Source: Streptomyces sp. CB01635
GTDB lineage: Bacteria > Actinomycetota > Actinomycetes > Streptomycetales > Streptomycetaceae
Assembly (NCBI RefSeq): GCF_002803065.1
Contig: NZ_NNBL01000014.1
Coordinates: 191,650-255,649, forward strand
Reading direction: 5' to 3'
Length of the DNA stretch: 64,000 nt
In this document: one piece after another, positions 8,560 through 17,616 of the stretch
Numbering within the stretch: the stretch's first letter is position 1
How the letters are laid out: each line of letters starts with the position of its first letter
The notes under the pieces: generated by a model
Databases searched by the model: none
Told to the model about the DNA's origin: nothing
Seen by the model: the letters and a program-made list of their open reading frames with translations, nothing else
Made by a program: the position numbers and the translations under genes

Positions 8560-9225
8560 TCAGCCGGTCTTGGCGGACTGCTTCAGCGACTTCATGGCCT
8601 TGGCGAAGCCGTTGGCCCACAGCTGGTCGACCCGGGCCCTCTCGTTCGCGTCCGGGTTCGGGTTCGTGCAGGACGGGCCCGGGCCGCCGCCCGACATCAG
8701 CTCGCTGCACGGCCCCTCGTAGTGGTCGGGGAGCCCGAGGACGTGACCGGTCTCGTGCGCGGTGACACGGGTGGAGTCGTACTCCTGGTTCTGCGCGTAG
8801 TCCAGGAAGACGTAGCCGCTGCCGTGCCCGTCCGTCGACGCGTACGAGCCGCGCGGGTCGTTGCCCTCGCGGTAGGAGAAGTCGCCGCCGCCCGAGGACG
8901 CCTGGAGCTTCACGTTCGACACGGAGGAGTTCCATATCGATGTGCTGTTGGCTATCTGCTGCGCGAAGGACGGGGCGCCCGACGCGTCGTACGTGACGGT
9001 GACCGACGCGGCACCCGGGTTCGCGGCGCGCTTTTCCGCGACCGACTTCAGGACGGCCTGGAAGAAGGCCTTGTTGGCGGCGGCCTCCTCGGCCGAACCC
9101 GCGTAGTGGGTGTAGCCGGCGCCGACCGGGGCCGGGGCAGCGGACGCGGGGGCCGCGGTGGCGAGCGCGCCGGCCGCAAGGGCCATGCCGGCCGCGACCG
9201 AGGCGTAGCGCAGGGAGAGCTTCAT
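8560..9225 (-). CDS. snpA: Snapalysin, secreted small neutral metalloprotease (M7)
   Basis: 221 residues from ATG 9225, preceded by GAGGAGG. A signal peptide with a basic N-region (MKLSLR) and Ala-rich core is probably cut near residue 30 (ASAA). The zinc motif is HETGH (157-161), with the third ligand Asp167 in LGLPD. The HExxHxxGxxD form with Asp is diagnostic of M7 snapalysins. Cys173 and Cys186 could form the family's disulphide. The propeptide is short. A LysR gene is divergent, 198 bp away, exactly as in the known snpA/snpR pairs, so expression is probably activated by that regulator through the palindrome at 9330-9346. Confidence 0.93.
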   Translation of the reverse strand: MKLSLRYASVAAGMALAAGALATAAPASAAPAPVGAGYTHYAGSAEEAAANKAFFQAVLKSVAEKRAANPGAASVTVTYDASGAPSFAQQIANSTSIWNSSVSNVKLQASSGGGDFSYREGNDPRGSYASTDGHGSGYVFLDYAQNQEYDSTRVTAHETGHVLGLPDHYEGPCSELMSGGGPGPSCTNPNPDANERARVDQLWANGFAKAMKSLKQSAKTG

Positions 9226-9329
9226 GTGGGGGGCTCCTCCTCGTTCCGTGAGTGGGGGGTTACGTGAACGGTTCGGTACGAGGGAGAGTGTGGAGGCGCC
9301 CGGGACCCCTGGGGATGATGGCAATTGGC

Positions 9330-9346
9330 GATAGGACGGGGCTATC
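9330..9346. promoter_or_regulatory. Candidate SnpR (LysR) operator
   Basis: GATAG-N7-CTATC, a perfect inverted repeat containing T-N11-A (T9332, A9344), the LysR-type signature. It lies in the snpA/snpR divergent promoter region, about 105 bp from snpA and 78 bp from the LysR start. Confidence 0.65.
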
Positions 9347-9423
9347 ACCCGCCCAACTCGCCCGTTTCGGTTCGCATTTGGACGTCTGGTGCGACGTCCG
9401 TGACCGCCTTACGCTCGATGTTC

Positions 9424-10365
9424 ATGGAGCTCGAGGTGAGGCACCTGCGCGCGCTGTGCGCCATCGACGACACCGGGAGCCTGCACAAGGCGGCCCGTCT
9501 GCTCGGCATGACCCAGCCGTCGCTGTCCACCCAGCTCAGACGCATCGAGGACACGCTCGGCGGCGCGCTCTTCGCCCGGGAGCGCACCGGGTGTCGCGCA
9601 ACCCCCCTGGGCCACGTCGTCCTGAACCGCGCCCGCCCCCTCGTCGACGGCATGCGCGCTCTCGTCACGGAGACCAGGGCGGCCGGCGCGCTCGCCGCCG
9701 GCGGCCCCCATCTGCGGATCGGCTCCACGGCGAGCCGGGCCATACCGGGCTGGCTGCGGCGGCTGCGGCAGCGCGAGCACCCGTCCGGCGGCGAGCCCGC
9801 GCTCCGTATGGACGTCTCGGCGAACACCCTGCTCCGGCTCGTCAGTGACGGCCGGCTCGACGTGGCGTTCGTGCACGAGGTCGAGGGCAGCCCGCTGCGC
9901 GTCCCGCCGGGTCTGCGCTGCCGCGTACTCGTCGAACGCGAGCCGCAGTACGTGTCCCTGTCCGCCGACCACCCGGCCGCGCGCCGCCCCGTCGTGCGCC
10001 TCGCCGACCTCGCGAACGACCGGTGGATGGTCGACCCCACCGTGGACGGCGAATGGCACGGGCTCCTGCGGGTGCTTCGTGCCGCCGGGCTCAACCCCCC
10101 GATCCTGCACGGCGACTACCTCACGGCGGCGTCCCTGGTCGCCACGGGCGAGGTCGTCACCCTGTGCCAGCCGACCTCACGGGCCCGCACCGACATGGCC
10201 ATAAGGCCCCTCGACGGCGACCCGATCGGCGTACGCCTCGTCCTCGCCGCCCGCACGGAGACCGAACTCGAAGCGGTCTACGGGGACTTGGAGGACGCCT
10301 ACTGGGAAGCGGCCCGGCAGGCACCCGCGTATCGCGAACGCCTGCCGGACGCGGCAACGGCCTGA
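9424..10365 (+). CDS. snpR: LysR-family activator of snapalysin
   Basis: 313 residues. The N-terminal winged HTH (about 3-62) contains LHKAARLLGMTQPSLSTQLRRIE, the canonical LysR recognition segment. The remainder is a periplasmic-binding-protein-like effector domain. The start is placed at ATG 9424 (MELEVRHLRAL, as in known homologues). ATG 9418 is two codons earlier, and no ribosome site is seen for either. A TACGCT hexamer at 9410-9415 would place transcription start almost on the ATG, so the mRNA may be leaderless. The 3' end is 16 bp from the convergent PhoX-like gene. Confidence 0.88.
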   Translation: MELEVRHLRALCAIDDTGSLHKAARLLGMTQPSLSTQLRRIEDTLGGALFARERTGCRATPLGHVVLNRARPLVDGMRALVTETRAAGALAAGGPHLRIGSTASRAIPGWLRRLRQREHPSGGEPALRMDVSANTLLRLVSDGRLDVAFVHEVEGSPLRVPPGLRCRVLVEREPQYVSLSADHPAARRPVVRLADLANDRWMVDPTVDGEWHGLLRVLRAAGLNPPILHGDYLTAASLVATGEVVTLCQPTSRARTDMAIRPLDGDPIGVRLVLAARTETELEAVYGDLEDAYWEAARQAPAYRERLPDAATA

Positions 10366-10381
10366 GGCTGCCCCTGGCGGA

Positions 10382-12472
10382 TCAGACGCCGATGTCGCAG
10401 CCGTCCTCGCGCCACACGGAGACCACCGACGGGCGGACGATCTTCCCCGGCCCGTCGGGCCACGCGCTCGCCGGCTTCTCGACGGACGCGCCGTCGACCT
10501 CGCCCGGGTGCTGCACCGAGACGAGGACCCGGCGGTCCTGGACCAGCGGACCGCAGGTCTCGGCGCCGTTCGGCATCGTCAGGAACTGCTTGAGCTCACC
10601 GCGCCGCTCGCCGCGCGTCGCGACACCGAACAGGCCGTCGTGCGTGCCGAGCGCGTTGCCGTCCGTGGAGATCCACAGGTTGCCGTGCGGGTCGAACGCC
10701 ACGTTGTCCGGGCAGGAGATCGGGCTGACCCGGTCCTTCGGGAAGCCGGCGAAGTACGTCGCCGGGTCGTTCGGGTCGCCCGCGACGAGGAAGAGCGACC
10801 AGCCGAAGGTCTTCGCGTCGGCGCGGCCCCGGTGCTCGGTCAGCTCCAGGATCTGCCCGTGCTTGTTGAGGTTGCGCGGGTTCGCCTCGTCGGTGGGCGC
10901 CTTGCCGGCCTTGCCGCGGTCCGAGTTGTTCGTCAGCGCGACGTAGACCTTGCCGGAGTGCGGCGACGGCTCGATGTCCTCGGGGCGGTCCATCTTCGTG
11001 GCGCCGACCTTGTCACCGGCGAACCGCGTGAAGAGGTAGACCTCCTCCGCCGTCATGCCGTCGACGTGCGAGACCGCGCCGTGCCGGCCCGCCGTGGCGA
11101 GCGGCAGCCACTCGCCGCCGCCGTCGAACTCGCCGTCCGCGGGCAGCTTGCCCGTGCCGTCGATCTCGGCGGCCGGGGAGTCGCCGGTCAGCCGGGCGAC
11201 GTAGAGGGTGCCCTCGTCGAGGAGCGTCAGGTTGTGCTCGTGCGCGGCGCGCGAGCGGCCCTCGGCGACGCGCTTGCTGCTCACGAACTTGTAGAAGTAG
11301 TCGAACTTCTCGTCGTCGCCCATGTAGACGACCGGGCGGCCGTCGTCGGTCAGGCGCGGCTGCGCGGCCTCGTGCTTGAAGCGGCCGAGCGCGGTGCGCT
11401 TGCGCGGGGTCGACTCCGGGTCGTACGGGTCGAGTTCGACGACCCAGCCGAAGCGGTTCGCCTCGTTCGGCTCCTTGGCCAGGTCGAAGCGGTCGTCGAA
11501 CCGCTCCCACTTGCGCTCGGAGGCCTCGCCGGTCACGCCGTAGCGCTTGAGGCGGGCGGCCGTGGCCGGGTCCGTCACCTTCCCGGCATTCGCGAAGTAC
11601 TGGTTGAAGTTCTCCTCGCCGTGCAGCGTCGTGCCCCACGGGGTGGTGCCGCCCGAGCAGTTGTTGAGCGTGCCGAGGACGGTACGGCCGCGGGGGTCCG
11701 CCTTCGTCCGCACGAGCGCGCTGCCCGCGACCGGGCCCGAGAGGCGGAACTCGCTGGTGGCGGTGAGGCGACGGTTGAGCTGGTGGCGCGTGACGGCGGA
11801 CAGCCTGCCGCTGCGCCGGGACTCCTCCACGACGACGACGGACAGGCCGTGCGCCGCCCAGGCGGTCTCCACCTGCTCGCGCGTCGGGTTCTCGGGGTCG
11901 TACCCCTTGAACATCAGGATCTCGTCCGTGTACTCGTGGTTCGCGACCAGGACCTGACGGCCGTGCTCACCGCGCAGGGGGAGGAGGCTCAGAAAGTCAT
12001 TGTTGTAACCGAACTGTCCTGCCTGGGCCTTTGCGGACTGCTTGTCCGGGTCGAAGGCGGGCGCTCCGCGCAGGATGGGCTGGCCCCAGCTGATGACGAC
12101 GTTCTGGGCGTGGCCCTCGGGGACGGTGACGCGGTCCGCCGTGTTCGGCGCGACGGGCGTGAACCGCAGTCCACGCGCCCCCTTCTCGCCCTTGTGCGCT
12201 ACGCCTGTTGCCGCCCCCGACGGCGTGGCGGCGGCGGCCTGCGGGGCGCCCGATCCCACGACCGTGCCGGCCGTCGCGGCGGCCACGGTCACGACCGCGG
12301 CCGTGCGCAACATCGAACGGCGGCTCAGCGCACCGGCGATGACGTCACCGACGTACTCGTTGGAACTGGTGTTGGGCACCTCCTGAAAACAGGCGTCCCC
12401 ACAACGGAACCGGCAGGTCAGCGCGGCACGGCCCCCGTTGTGCGAGCCGAGAAGCGGCAGCGTTTTACGCAC
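10382..12472 (-). CDS. Tat-exported PhoX-like alkaline phosphatase (DUF839)
   Basis: 696 residues from GTG 12472, preceded by GGGGAGG at six bases. An in-frame GTG at 12496 lacks such a site. A ~50-residue cytoplasmic leader (MRKTLPLLGSHNGG...) precedes the Tat motif SRRSMLR (50-56) and a hydrophobic Ala/Val stretch. The body contains LNNCSGGTTPWGT, GEENFNQYF and ISCPDNVAFDPHGN, typical of the PhoX/DUF839 family of Ca/Fe phosphatases. The long leader before the RR motif is usual for this family in Streptomyces. Two 11-bp PHO-box units stand about 70 bp upstream, predicting induction under phosphate limitation by PhoP. Confidence 0.88.
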   Translation of the reverse strand: MRKTLPLLGSHNGGRAALTCRFRCGDACFQEVPNTSSNEYVGDVIAGALSRRSMLRTAAVVTVAAATAGTVVGSGAPQAAAATPSGAATGVAHKGEKGARGLRFTPVAPNTADRVTVPEGHAQNVVISWGQPILRGAPAFDPDKQSAKAQAGQFGYNNDFLSLLPLRGEHGRQVLVANHEYTDEILMFKGYDPENPTREQVETAWAAHGLSVVVVEESRRSGRLSAVTRHQLNRRLTATSEFRLSGPVAGSALVRTKADPRGRTVLGTLNNCSGGTTPWGTTLHGEENFNQYFANAGKVTDPATAARLKRYGVTGEASERKWERFDDRFDLAKEPNEANRFGWVVELDPYDPESTPRKRTALGRFKHEAAQPRLTDDGRPVVYMGDDEKFDYFYKFVSSKRVAEGRSRAAHEHNLTLLDEGTLYVARLTGDSPAAEIDGTGKLPADGEFDGGGEWLPLATAGRHGAVSHVDGMTAEEVYLFTRFAGDKVGATKMDRPEDIEPSPHSGKVYVALTNNSDRGKAGKAPTDEANPRNLNKHGQILELTEHRGRADAKTFGWSLFLVAGDPNDPATYFAGFPKDRVSPISCPDNVAFDPHGNLWISTDGNALGTHDGLFGVATRGERRGELKQFLTMPNGAETCGPLVQDRRVLVSVQHPGEVDGASVEKPASAWPDGPGKIVRPSVVSVWREDGCDIGV

Positions 12473-12542
12473 TCTTTTCCTCCCCTTTACGGTCACTCGG
12501 GCGTGACGCTAGGGGCGCGGCCGAGCGAGGAGGGGGACGGCG

Positions 12543-12560
12543 GGTGAACGAGGGGTGAAC
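12543..12560 (-). promoter_or_regulatory. PHO box (PhoP direct repeat)
   Basis: On the minus strand two GTTCACC heptamers are spaced exactly 11 bp (complements at 12554-12560 and 12543-12549). This is the PhoP direct-repeat unit of Streptomyces. A weaker third unit (5 of 7) sits at 12532-12538. Orientation is toward the PhoX-like gene, whose GTG is ~70 bp downstream. Confidence 0.75.
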
Positions 12561-12699
12561 CTGTGCCGGGCGCGCGGCAGTTGGACGCCCTTCGCCCGGG
12601 TGGGCGACCCTGCCCAAGATCACGGAGCGTGGCGGCTAACCTTACGTGTCCGCCCTGGCCAGGGGTTACGGAAACCAACTCATGCGAAGGGTTGCGCAC

Positions 12700-14514
12700 A
12701 TGGGCATTCGGAATCTCCTGCGGAACGCGTTCGGAAGGCCGCGGAAGTCCTCGCGGGGTGACGAGGCGGCGACCGCCGCACCCGAGGCGACGGTCCCGGC
12801 ACCAGCCGGCGAGACCGCGCCGCCCGCCGAGGGAAAGGCGAAGGTGCCCGCACAGTCGACCGAGCCGACGCCCGCGCCTTCGACGCGCGAGGCGGACGAC
12901 CTGGTGGCCGCGGCCTTCGACAACGTAAAGGTCCCGAAGCCGTCCTCGCCGGTGGACGTGGCGGCGACTTCGGCTGCCGCCGAGCCGGCCGCTGAGGCGG
13001 AAGCGGAGGCTCTCGCCGAGACGGCTCCGGAGGGTGTCGCGGAGGCGGAAGCGGAACCGGAACCGGTCGCGGAGCACGCGGAGCCGGCGGCGGAGACGGA
13101 GCCTTCCGCTGCGCCCGCCGCCGAGGCGGAGCCGGCAGCGGAGGCTGCCGCGGAGCCCGTCGCCGACGCAGCGGTGAAGGCTGAGGCGGACGCGGCCCCC
13201 GCGCCCGCCGCGGAGACCAAGCCGGAAGCCGAGGCCGAGCCTGAAGCCGAGGCCGAGGCCGAGCCGGAGGCTGTCGCCGAGCCCGTCGCCGAGACGGAGC
13301 CGGAGCCGGAGCCGGAGGCTGTCGTCGAGCCGGAGCCCGAGGCCGTTGTCGAGACCGAAGCGGAACCGGCCGCCGAGAGCGCGGAGCCCGTGGTCGCGGC
13401 GGAGGCCGAGGCTGTCTCGGAGCCCGTCGCAGAGGCAGAGACGAAGGCTGTCTCGGAGCCCATCACAGAGGCAGAGACGAAGGCCGTCTCGGAGCCCGTC
13501 GCCGAGCCGAAGGCCGAGGCGGACGCGGCTCCCGAGGCCGCCGCCGAGACCGAGCCGGAAGCCGAGGCCGAGCCGGAGGCTGTCGCCGAGATCGAGGCGG
13601 ACGCGGAGGCTGTCACAGCGCCTGCTGCCGAGCCGAAGGCGAGGGCCGAGGCCGACGCGGCCCCCGAGGCCGACGTCGAGACCGAGCCGGAAGCCGAGAC
13701 CGAGCCGGAGACCGTCGCCGAGCCCGTCACCGAGACGGAGCCGCAGGCCGAGGCCGTCGTCGAGCCGGTCGCCGCAGCCGCGCCGGAGCCCGTCGCCGAC
13801 CCCGAGCCGGAGGCAATCGTCGAGCCCGAGCCGGAGGCCCCCGCCCTCCCCCTCGCCCGGGTCAAGTCGCGGGCCCCCGGGCTCGCCGCTGCCCACAAGG
13901 CCGCCGGGAGTGCGCTCAAGAAGCAGGACCTCGCGGGGGTCCGGGCCACCGTCTATCTCGTGCTCGACCGGTCCGGGTCGATGCGGCCGTACTACAAGGA
14001 CGGCTCCGCGCAGGCGCTCGGTGAACAGGTGCTCGCGCTGGCCGCGCACACCGACCCCGAGGCGACCGTGCACGTCGTCTTCTTCTCCACCGACATCGAC
14101 GGCGCCGGCGAGCTCACCCTCGACGGGCACGAGGGCCGCGTGGACGAGCTGCACGCGTCGCTCGGCCACATGGGCCGCACCAGTTACCACCGCGCGATCG
14201 AAGAGGTCGTGGCGCACCACGAGAAGTCGCAGTCGCAGACGCCCGCCCTGGTCGTCTTCCAGACGGACGGCGCCCCGGACGCGAAGGGCCCGGCCAACCA
14301 GGCCCTCGCGGACGCGGCCCGGCACCCGCTGTTCTTCTCGTTCGTCGCGTTCGGCGAGCACGACGCCAAGGGCTTCGACTACCTGCGCAAGCTGAAGGCC
14401 CCCAACGCCGCGTTCTTCCACGCGGGCCCCACCCCCCGCGAGCTCACGGACGCCGAGCTGTACGAGGGGCTGCTCGCGGACCTGCCGCAGTGGCTGGAGT
14501 CGCAGCAGGCCTGA
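12700..14514 (+). CDS. TerF-like von Willebrand factor A protein with long Glu/Ala/Pro-rich tether
   Basis: 604 residues from ATG 12700 (MGIRNLLRNAFGR); ATG 12682 is in frame. Residues ~70-390 are almost entirely Glu, Ala, Pro and Val in short EAEPEA-type repeats with no predicted fold. The C-terminal ~200 residues form a VWA domain. DRSGSM at about 423-428 is the metal-ion-dependent adhesion site (DxSxS). This VWA type occurs next to tellurium-resistance (Ter) proteins in actinobacteria, but no ter gene is nearby. The acidic region presumably acts as a flexible, highly charged spacer (inference). No signal peptide is visible, so it is probably cytoplasmic. Confidence 0.85.
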   Translation: MGIRNLLRNAFGRPRKSSRGDEAATAAPEATVPAPAGETAPPAEGKAKVPAQSTEPTPAPSTREADDLVAAAFDNVKVPKPSSPVDVAATSAAAEPAAEAEAEALAETAPEGVAEAEAEPEPVAEHAEPAAETEPSAAPAAEAEPAAEAAAEPVADAAVKAEADAAPAPAAETKPEAEAEPEAEAEAEPEAVAEPVAETEPEPEPEAVVEPEPEAVVETEAEPAAESAEPVVAAEAEAVSEPVAEAETKAVSEPITEAETKAVSEPVAEPKAEADAAPEAAAETEPEAEAEPEAVAEIEADAEAVTAPAAEPKARAEADAAPEADVETEPEAETEPETVAEPVTETEPQAEAVVEPVAAAAPEPVADPEPEAIVEPEPEAPALPLARVKSRAPGLAAAHKAAGSALKKQDLAGVRATVYLVLDRSGSMRPYYKDGSAQALGEQVLALAAHTDPEATVHVVFFSTDIDGAGELTLDGHEGRVDELHASLGHMGRTSYHRAIEEVVAHHEKSQSQTPALVVFQTDGAPDAKGPANQALADAARHPLFFSFVAFGEHDAKGFDYLRKLKAPNAAFFHAGPTPRELTDAELYEGLLADLPQWLESQQA

Positions 14515-14525
14515 CCCGCACCACA

Positions 14526-14565
14526 CCGCGCCCCCTGAACCGCCCCGGCGGGACAGGGGGCGCGG
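14526..14565 (+). terminator. Hairpin terminator after VWA gene
   Basis: CCGCGCCCCCTG (14526-14537) pairs perfectly with CAGGGGGCGCGG (14554-14565) around a 16-nt loop. Confidence 0.7.
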
Positions 14566-14640
14566 CCGTTCCCACGCGCCGTCCGCCCAGAATCGGGAGA
14601 AGCTGGATGAATTCCGGCACCTAGGGAAGGACCGCGCACC

Positions 14641-15654
14641 ATGAAGGCCGCCGTAGTCATCGACTTCACCCGGCCCCTGGAGATCCAGCACCGCGTGATT
14701 CCGCGGCCGGCGGCGCACCAGGTCCTCGTCCGCATGGAGGCGAGCGGGCTGTGCCACACGGACATCCACGCCGCCGCCGGTGACTGGCCGGTCAAGCCGA
14801 ACCCGCCGTTCGTCCCGGGCCACGAGGGCATCGGGATCGTGGAGGACCTGGGCGAGCGGGTCGGCCACATCAACGTCGGCGACCGGGTCGCCATCGCCTG
14901 GCTGGGCGAGGCGTGCGGCCACTGCGACCACTGCGTGTCCGGCTGGGAGACGCTCTGCCTGAAGCAGCGCAACAGCGGCTACTCGGTCGACGGCTCCTTC
15001 TCGGAGTACGCGGTCGCGCACGGCGACTACGTCGTGAAGGTCCCCGACGGCCTCGACCCCCTGGACGCCGCCCCGCTGACCTGTGCGGGAGTGACGACGT
15101 ACAAGGCCGTGAAGGTGTCGGGCGCGGGCCCCGGCAAGCGCGTGCTGATCTCCGGGATCGGCGGCCTCGGCCACCTCGCGCTCCAGTACGCGCGGATCGC
15201 GGGCGCGGAGACCGTCGCCGTGGACGTCACCGACGACAAGCTGCGCCTCGCGCACGAGCTGGGTGCCGACCATGTCATCGACGCCCGCGGCCAGGACGTC
15301 GCAGAGGCGGTGCGCAGGCTGGGCGGCGCCGACGTCGCGATCGGGCTCGCCGTCTCGAACTCGTCGCTCCGGGCGGCGTACGGCTCGCTGCGCAGGCACG
15401 GCACGCTCGTCCTGGTCGCGCTGCCGGCCGGCGGCAAGCTGGAGCTGCCCGTCTTCGAGCACGTGCTCGACGGCAAGAGCGTGATCGGTTCGATCGTCGG
15501 CACCCGGCAGGACCTCGCCGAGGTCTTCCAGCTGCACCGCCTCGGCCGTACCCGTGTCATCCGCGAGCAGCGCAGGCTCAAGGAGGTCAACGAGGCGATC
15601 GAGGACATCCTGGCGGGCCGGGTCACGGCCCGGCTGGTCTTCGACTTCCGCTAG
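14641..15654 (+). CDS. Zinc-dependent alcohol dehydrogenase (AdhP/propanol-preferring type)
   Basis: 337 residues, medium-chain dehydrogenase. Catalytic zinc ligands are Cys37 in GLCHTD and His59 in GHEG, plus Cys near 147 in TCAGVT. The structural zinc cluster CGHCDHCVSGWETLC is complete. The NAD-binding Rossmann motif GIGGLGHLA lies at about 172-180, followed by an acidic VDV that favours NAD+. GGAAGG-like bases stand 10 nt before the ATG. It is probably a single-gene unit, flanked by a terminator upstream and the metG promoter downstream. Confidence 0.9.
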   Translation: MKAAVVIDFTRPLEIQHRVIPRPAAHQVLVRMEASGLCHTDIHAAAGDWPVKPNPPFVPGHEGIGIVEDLGERVGHINVGDRVAIAWLGEACGHCDHCVSGWETLCLKQRNSGYSVDGSFSEYAVAHGDYVVKVPDGLDPLDAAPLTCAGVTTYKAVKVSGAGPGKRVLISGIGGLGHLALQYARIAGAETVAVDVTDDKLRLAHELGADHVIDARGQDVAEAVRRLGGADVAIGLAVSNSSLRAAYGSLRRHGTLVLVALPAGGKLELPVFEHVLDGKSVIGSIVGTRQDLAEVFQLHRLGRTRVIREQRRLKEVNEAIEDILAGRVTARLVFDFR

Positions 15655-15808
15655 ACACCCCACACGCGCCGCGCCCGCACGCGCGCCGCCCCCCAGGGCC
15701 GTCCACCCCGTAAACAGCGGGAGGGGCGGCCCCGCCGTGTCGGATACGATTCCTTGATTCGACTGACGTACACCGTCACCGCACGCAGCGACTTGGGAGC
15801 AGCCCCCG

Positions 15809-17521
15809 ATGGCTCGACACCTCATCACCAGCGCCCTTCCGTACATCAACGGAATCAAGCACCTGGGCAACATGGTGGGGTCCATGCTCCCGGCGGACGT
15901 GTACTCCCGGTACCTCCGCCAGCGCGGCCACGACGTCCTGTACATCTGCGCCACCGACGAGCACGGCACGCCCGCCGAGCTGGCCGCGAAGGAGCAGGGC
16001 CTGCCGGTCGCCGAGTTCTGCGGACAGGCGCACGACGCGCAGAGGGCCGTGTACGACGGCTTCGGCCTGGCCTTCGACCACTTCGGCCGCAGCTCGTCGG
16101 CGCAGAACGCGGAGCTCACGCAGCACTTCGCGCGCAAGCTGGACGAGAACGGGTTCATCGAGGAGCGCGCGATCCGCCAGGTGTACTCGCCTGCCGACGG
16201 CCGCTTCCTGCCGGACCGCTACGTCGAGGGCACCTGCCCGCACTGCGGCTACGACAAGGCGCGCGGCGACCAGTGCGAGAACTGCACGCGCGTCCTCGAC
16301 CCGACGGACCTGATCAACCCGCGCTCGGCGATCTCCGGCTCCACGGACCTGGAGGTCCGCGAGACGAAGCACCTCTTCCTGCTCCAGTCGAAGCTGCAGG
16401 TCGAGGTCGAGGAGTGGATCGCGCGGACCGCGGGCGAGTGGCCGCAGCTGGCCTCCTCCATCGCCCGCAAGTGGCTGACCGAGGGCCTGCACGACCGCGC
16501 GATCACCCGTGACCTGGACTGGGGCGTCCCCGTCCCGGCCGACACGTGGCCGGAGCTGGCCGCCGAGGGCAAGGTCTTCTACGTCTGGTTCGACGCCCCG
16601 ATCGAGTACATCGGCTCGACGAAGGAGTGGTCCGACCAGAACCCGGCGGACCGCGACTGGAAGTCGTGGTGGTACGAGGCCGACGACGTCCGGTACACGC
16701 AGTTCATGGCCAAGGACAACGTCCCGTTCCACAGCGTCATGTTCCCCGCCACGGAGATGGGCGTGCGCGAGCCGTGGAAGAAGGTCGACTACCTCAAGTC
16801 GTTCAACTGGCTGACGTACTACGGCGGCAAGTTCTCCACGTCGCAGAAGCGCGGCATCTTCACGGACGCCGCCCTGGAGATCCTGCCGGCCGACTACTGG
16901 CGCTACTTCCTCATCGCCAACGCGCCGGAGTCCGACGACTCCTCCTTCACGTGGGAGCACTTCGCGGCCACGGTGAACAAGGACCTCGCCGACACCCTCG
17001 GCAACTTCGTGAACCGCGTCCTGTCCTTCTCCCGCAAGCGCTTCGGTGACGACGTGCCCGCGGGCAAGGAGGCCGGCGAGGCGGAGGCGAAGCTCGGCAC
17101 GGAGATCGCCGCGCTGCTCGCCGAGTACGAGGCCCAGATGGAGGCTCTCCAGTTCCGCAAGGCCGCGTCCGCGCTGCGCGCCCTGTGGTCCGCGGGCAAC
17201 TCCTACCTGGAGGAGAAGGCCCCCTGGCTGGAGATCAAGACCGACCCGGAGGCCGCGGCCCTCACGCTGCGTACGGCGATGAACCTCATCCACCTGTACG
17301 CGGTCGTGTCCGAGCCCTTCATCCCGGCCTCGTCGAAGGCGATGCGCGGCGCGTTCGCGCTGGCCGACGACACGGCCACGTGGGTCACCGCCGAGCAGGC
17401 CGCGGCCCTGGACACCGTCCCCGCGGGCACGGCCTTCACGGTTCCGCCGGTGCTCTTCGCGAAGATCACCGAGGAGGACCTGGAGTCCTACCGCGAGCGG
17501 TTCGGCGGCGCTCCGGAGTAA
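15809..17521 (+). CDS. metG: Methionyl-tRNA synthetase
   Basis: 570 residues, class Ia synthetase that charges tRNA-Met. The HIGH-region signature is PYINGIKHLGNMVG (11-24). A single zinc knuckle CPHCGYDKARGDQCENC lies at about 142-158. The KMSKS loop is present in the divergent form KFSTSQKRG (~341-349), as in many actinobacterial enzymes. There is no C-terminal Trbp111-type domain, so this is the short monomeric type. GGGAG precedes the ATG. A perfect 18-bp hairpin terminates the transcript. Confidence 0.96.
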   Translation: MARHLITSALPYINGIKHLGNMVGSMLPADVYSRYLRQRGHDVLYICATDEHGTPAELAAKEQGLPVAEFCGQAHDAQRAVYDGFGLAFDHFGRSSSAQNAELTQHFARKLDENGFIEERAIRQVYSPADGRFLPDRYVEGTCPHCGYDKARGDQCENCTRVLDPTDLINPRSAISGSTDLEVRETKHLFLLQSKLQVEVEEWIARTAGEWPQLASSIARKWLTEGLHDRAITRDLDWGVPVPADTWPELAAEGKVFYVWFDAPIEYIGSTKEWSDQNPADRDWKSWWYEADDVRYTQFMAKDNVPFHSVMFPATEMGVREPWKKVDYLKSFNWLTYYGGKFSTSQKRGIFTDAALEILPADYWRYFLIANAPESDDSSFTWEHFAATVNKDLADTLGNFVNRVLSFSRKRFGDDVPAGKEAGEAEAKLGTEIAALLAEYEAQMEALQFRKAASALRALWSAGNSYLEEKAPWLEIKTDPEAAALTLRTAMNLIHLYAVVSEPFIPASSKAMRGAFALADDTATWVTAEQAAALDTVPAGTAFTVPPVLFAKITEEDLESYRERFGGAPE

Positions 17522-17530
17522 GACATTCCG

Positions 17531-17572
17531 CGGGAAAGGGGTGCGAGGGCTGGTCCTCGCACCCCTTTCCCG
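17531..17572 (+). terminator. Terminator after metG
   Basis: A perfect 18-bp stem (17531-17548 with 17555-17572) with loop GCTGGT, ten bases after the metG stop. It is among the strongest hairpins in the window. Confidence 0.85.
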
Positions 17573-17604
17573 TACCCCGTTACTGGCATGTTCACGACCG
17601 CGAT

Positions 17605-17610
17605 TAGGGT
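17605..17610 (+). promoter_or_regulatory. -10 hexamer TAGGGT of a predicted leaderless transcript
   Basis: TAGGGT occupies exactly -12 to -7 relative to the ATG at 17617. Transcription would start on the A of the start codon. No ribosome site is present, which agrees with a leaderless mRNA. Confidence 0.5.
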
Positions 17611-17616
17611 TTCGCC

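Noticed and set aside
9270..9285. TTACGTGAACG near snpA as a parS relative
   Set aside because: Matches only about 9 of 14 parS bases.
12493..16158. 1221-codon open frame on the minus strand across the VWA and alcohol dehydrogenase genes, with Leu-Arg-Leu-Gly repeats
   Set aside because: It is the antisense shadow of the Glu/Ala/Pro-rich region and of a clear dehydrogenase; composition is artefactual and it crosses unrelated genes.
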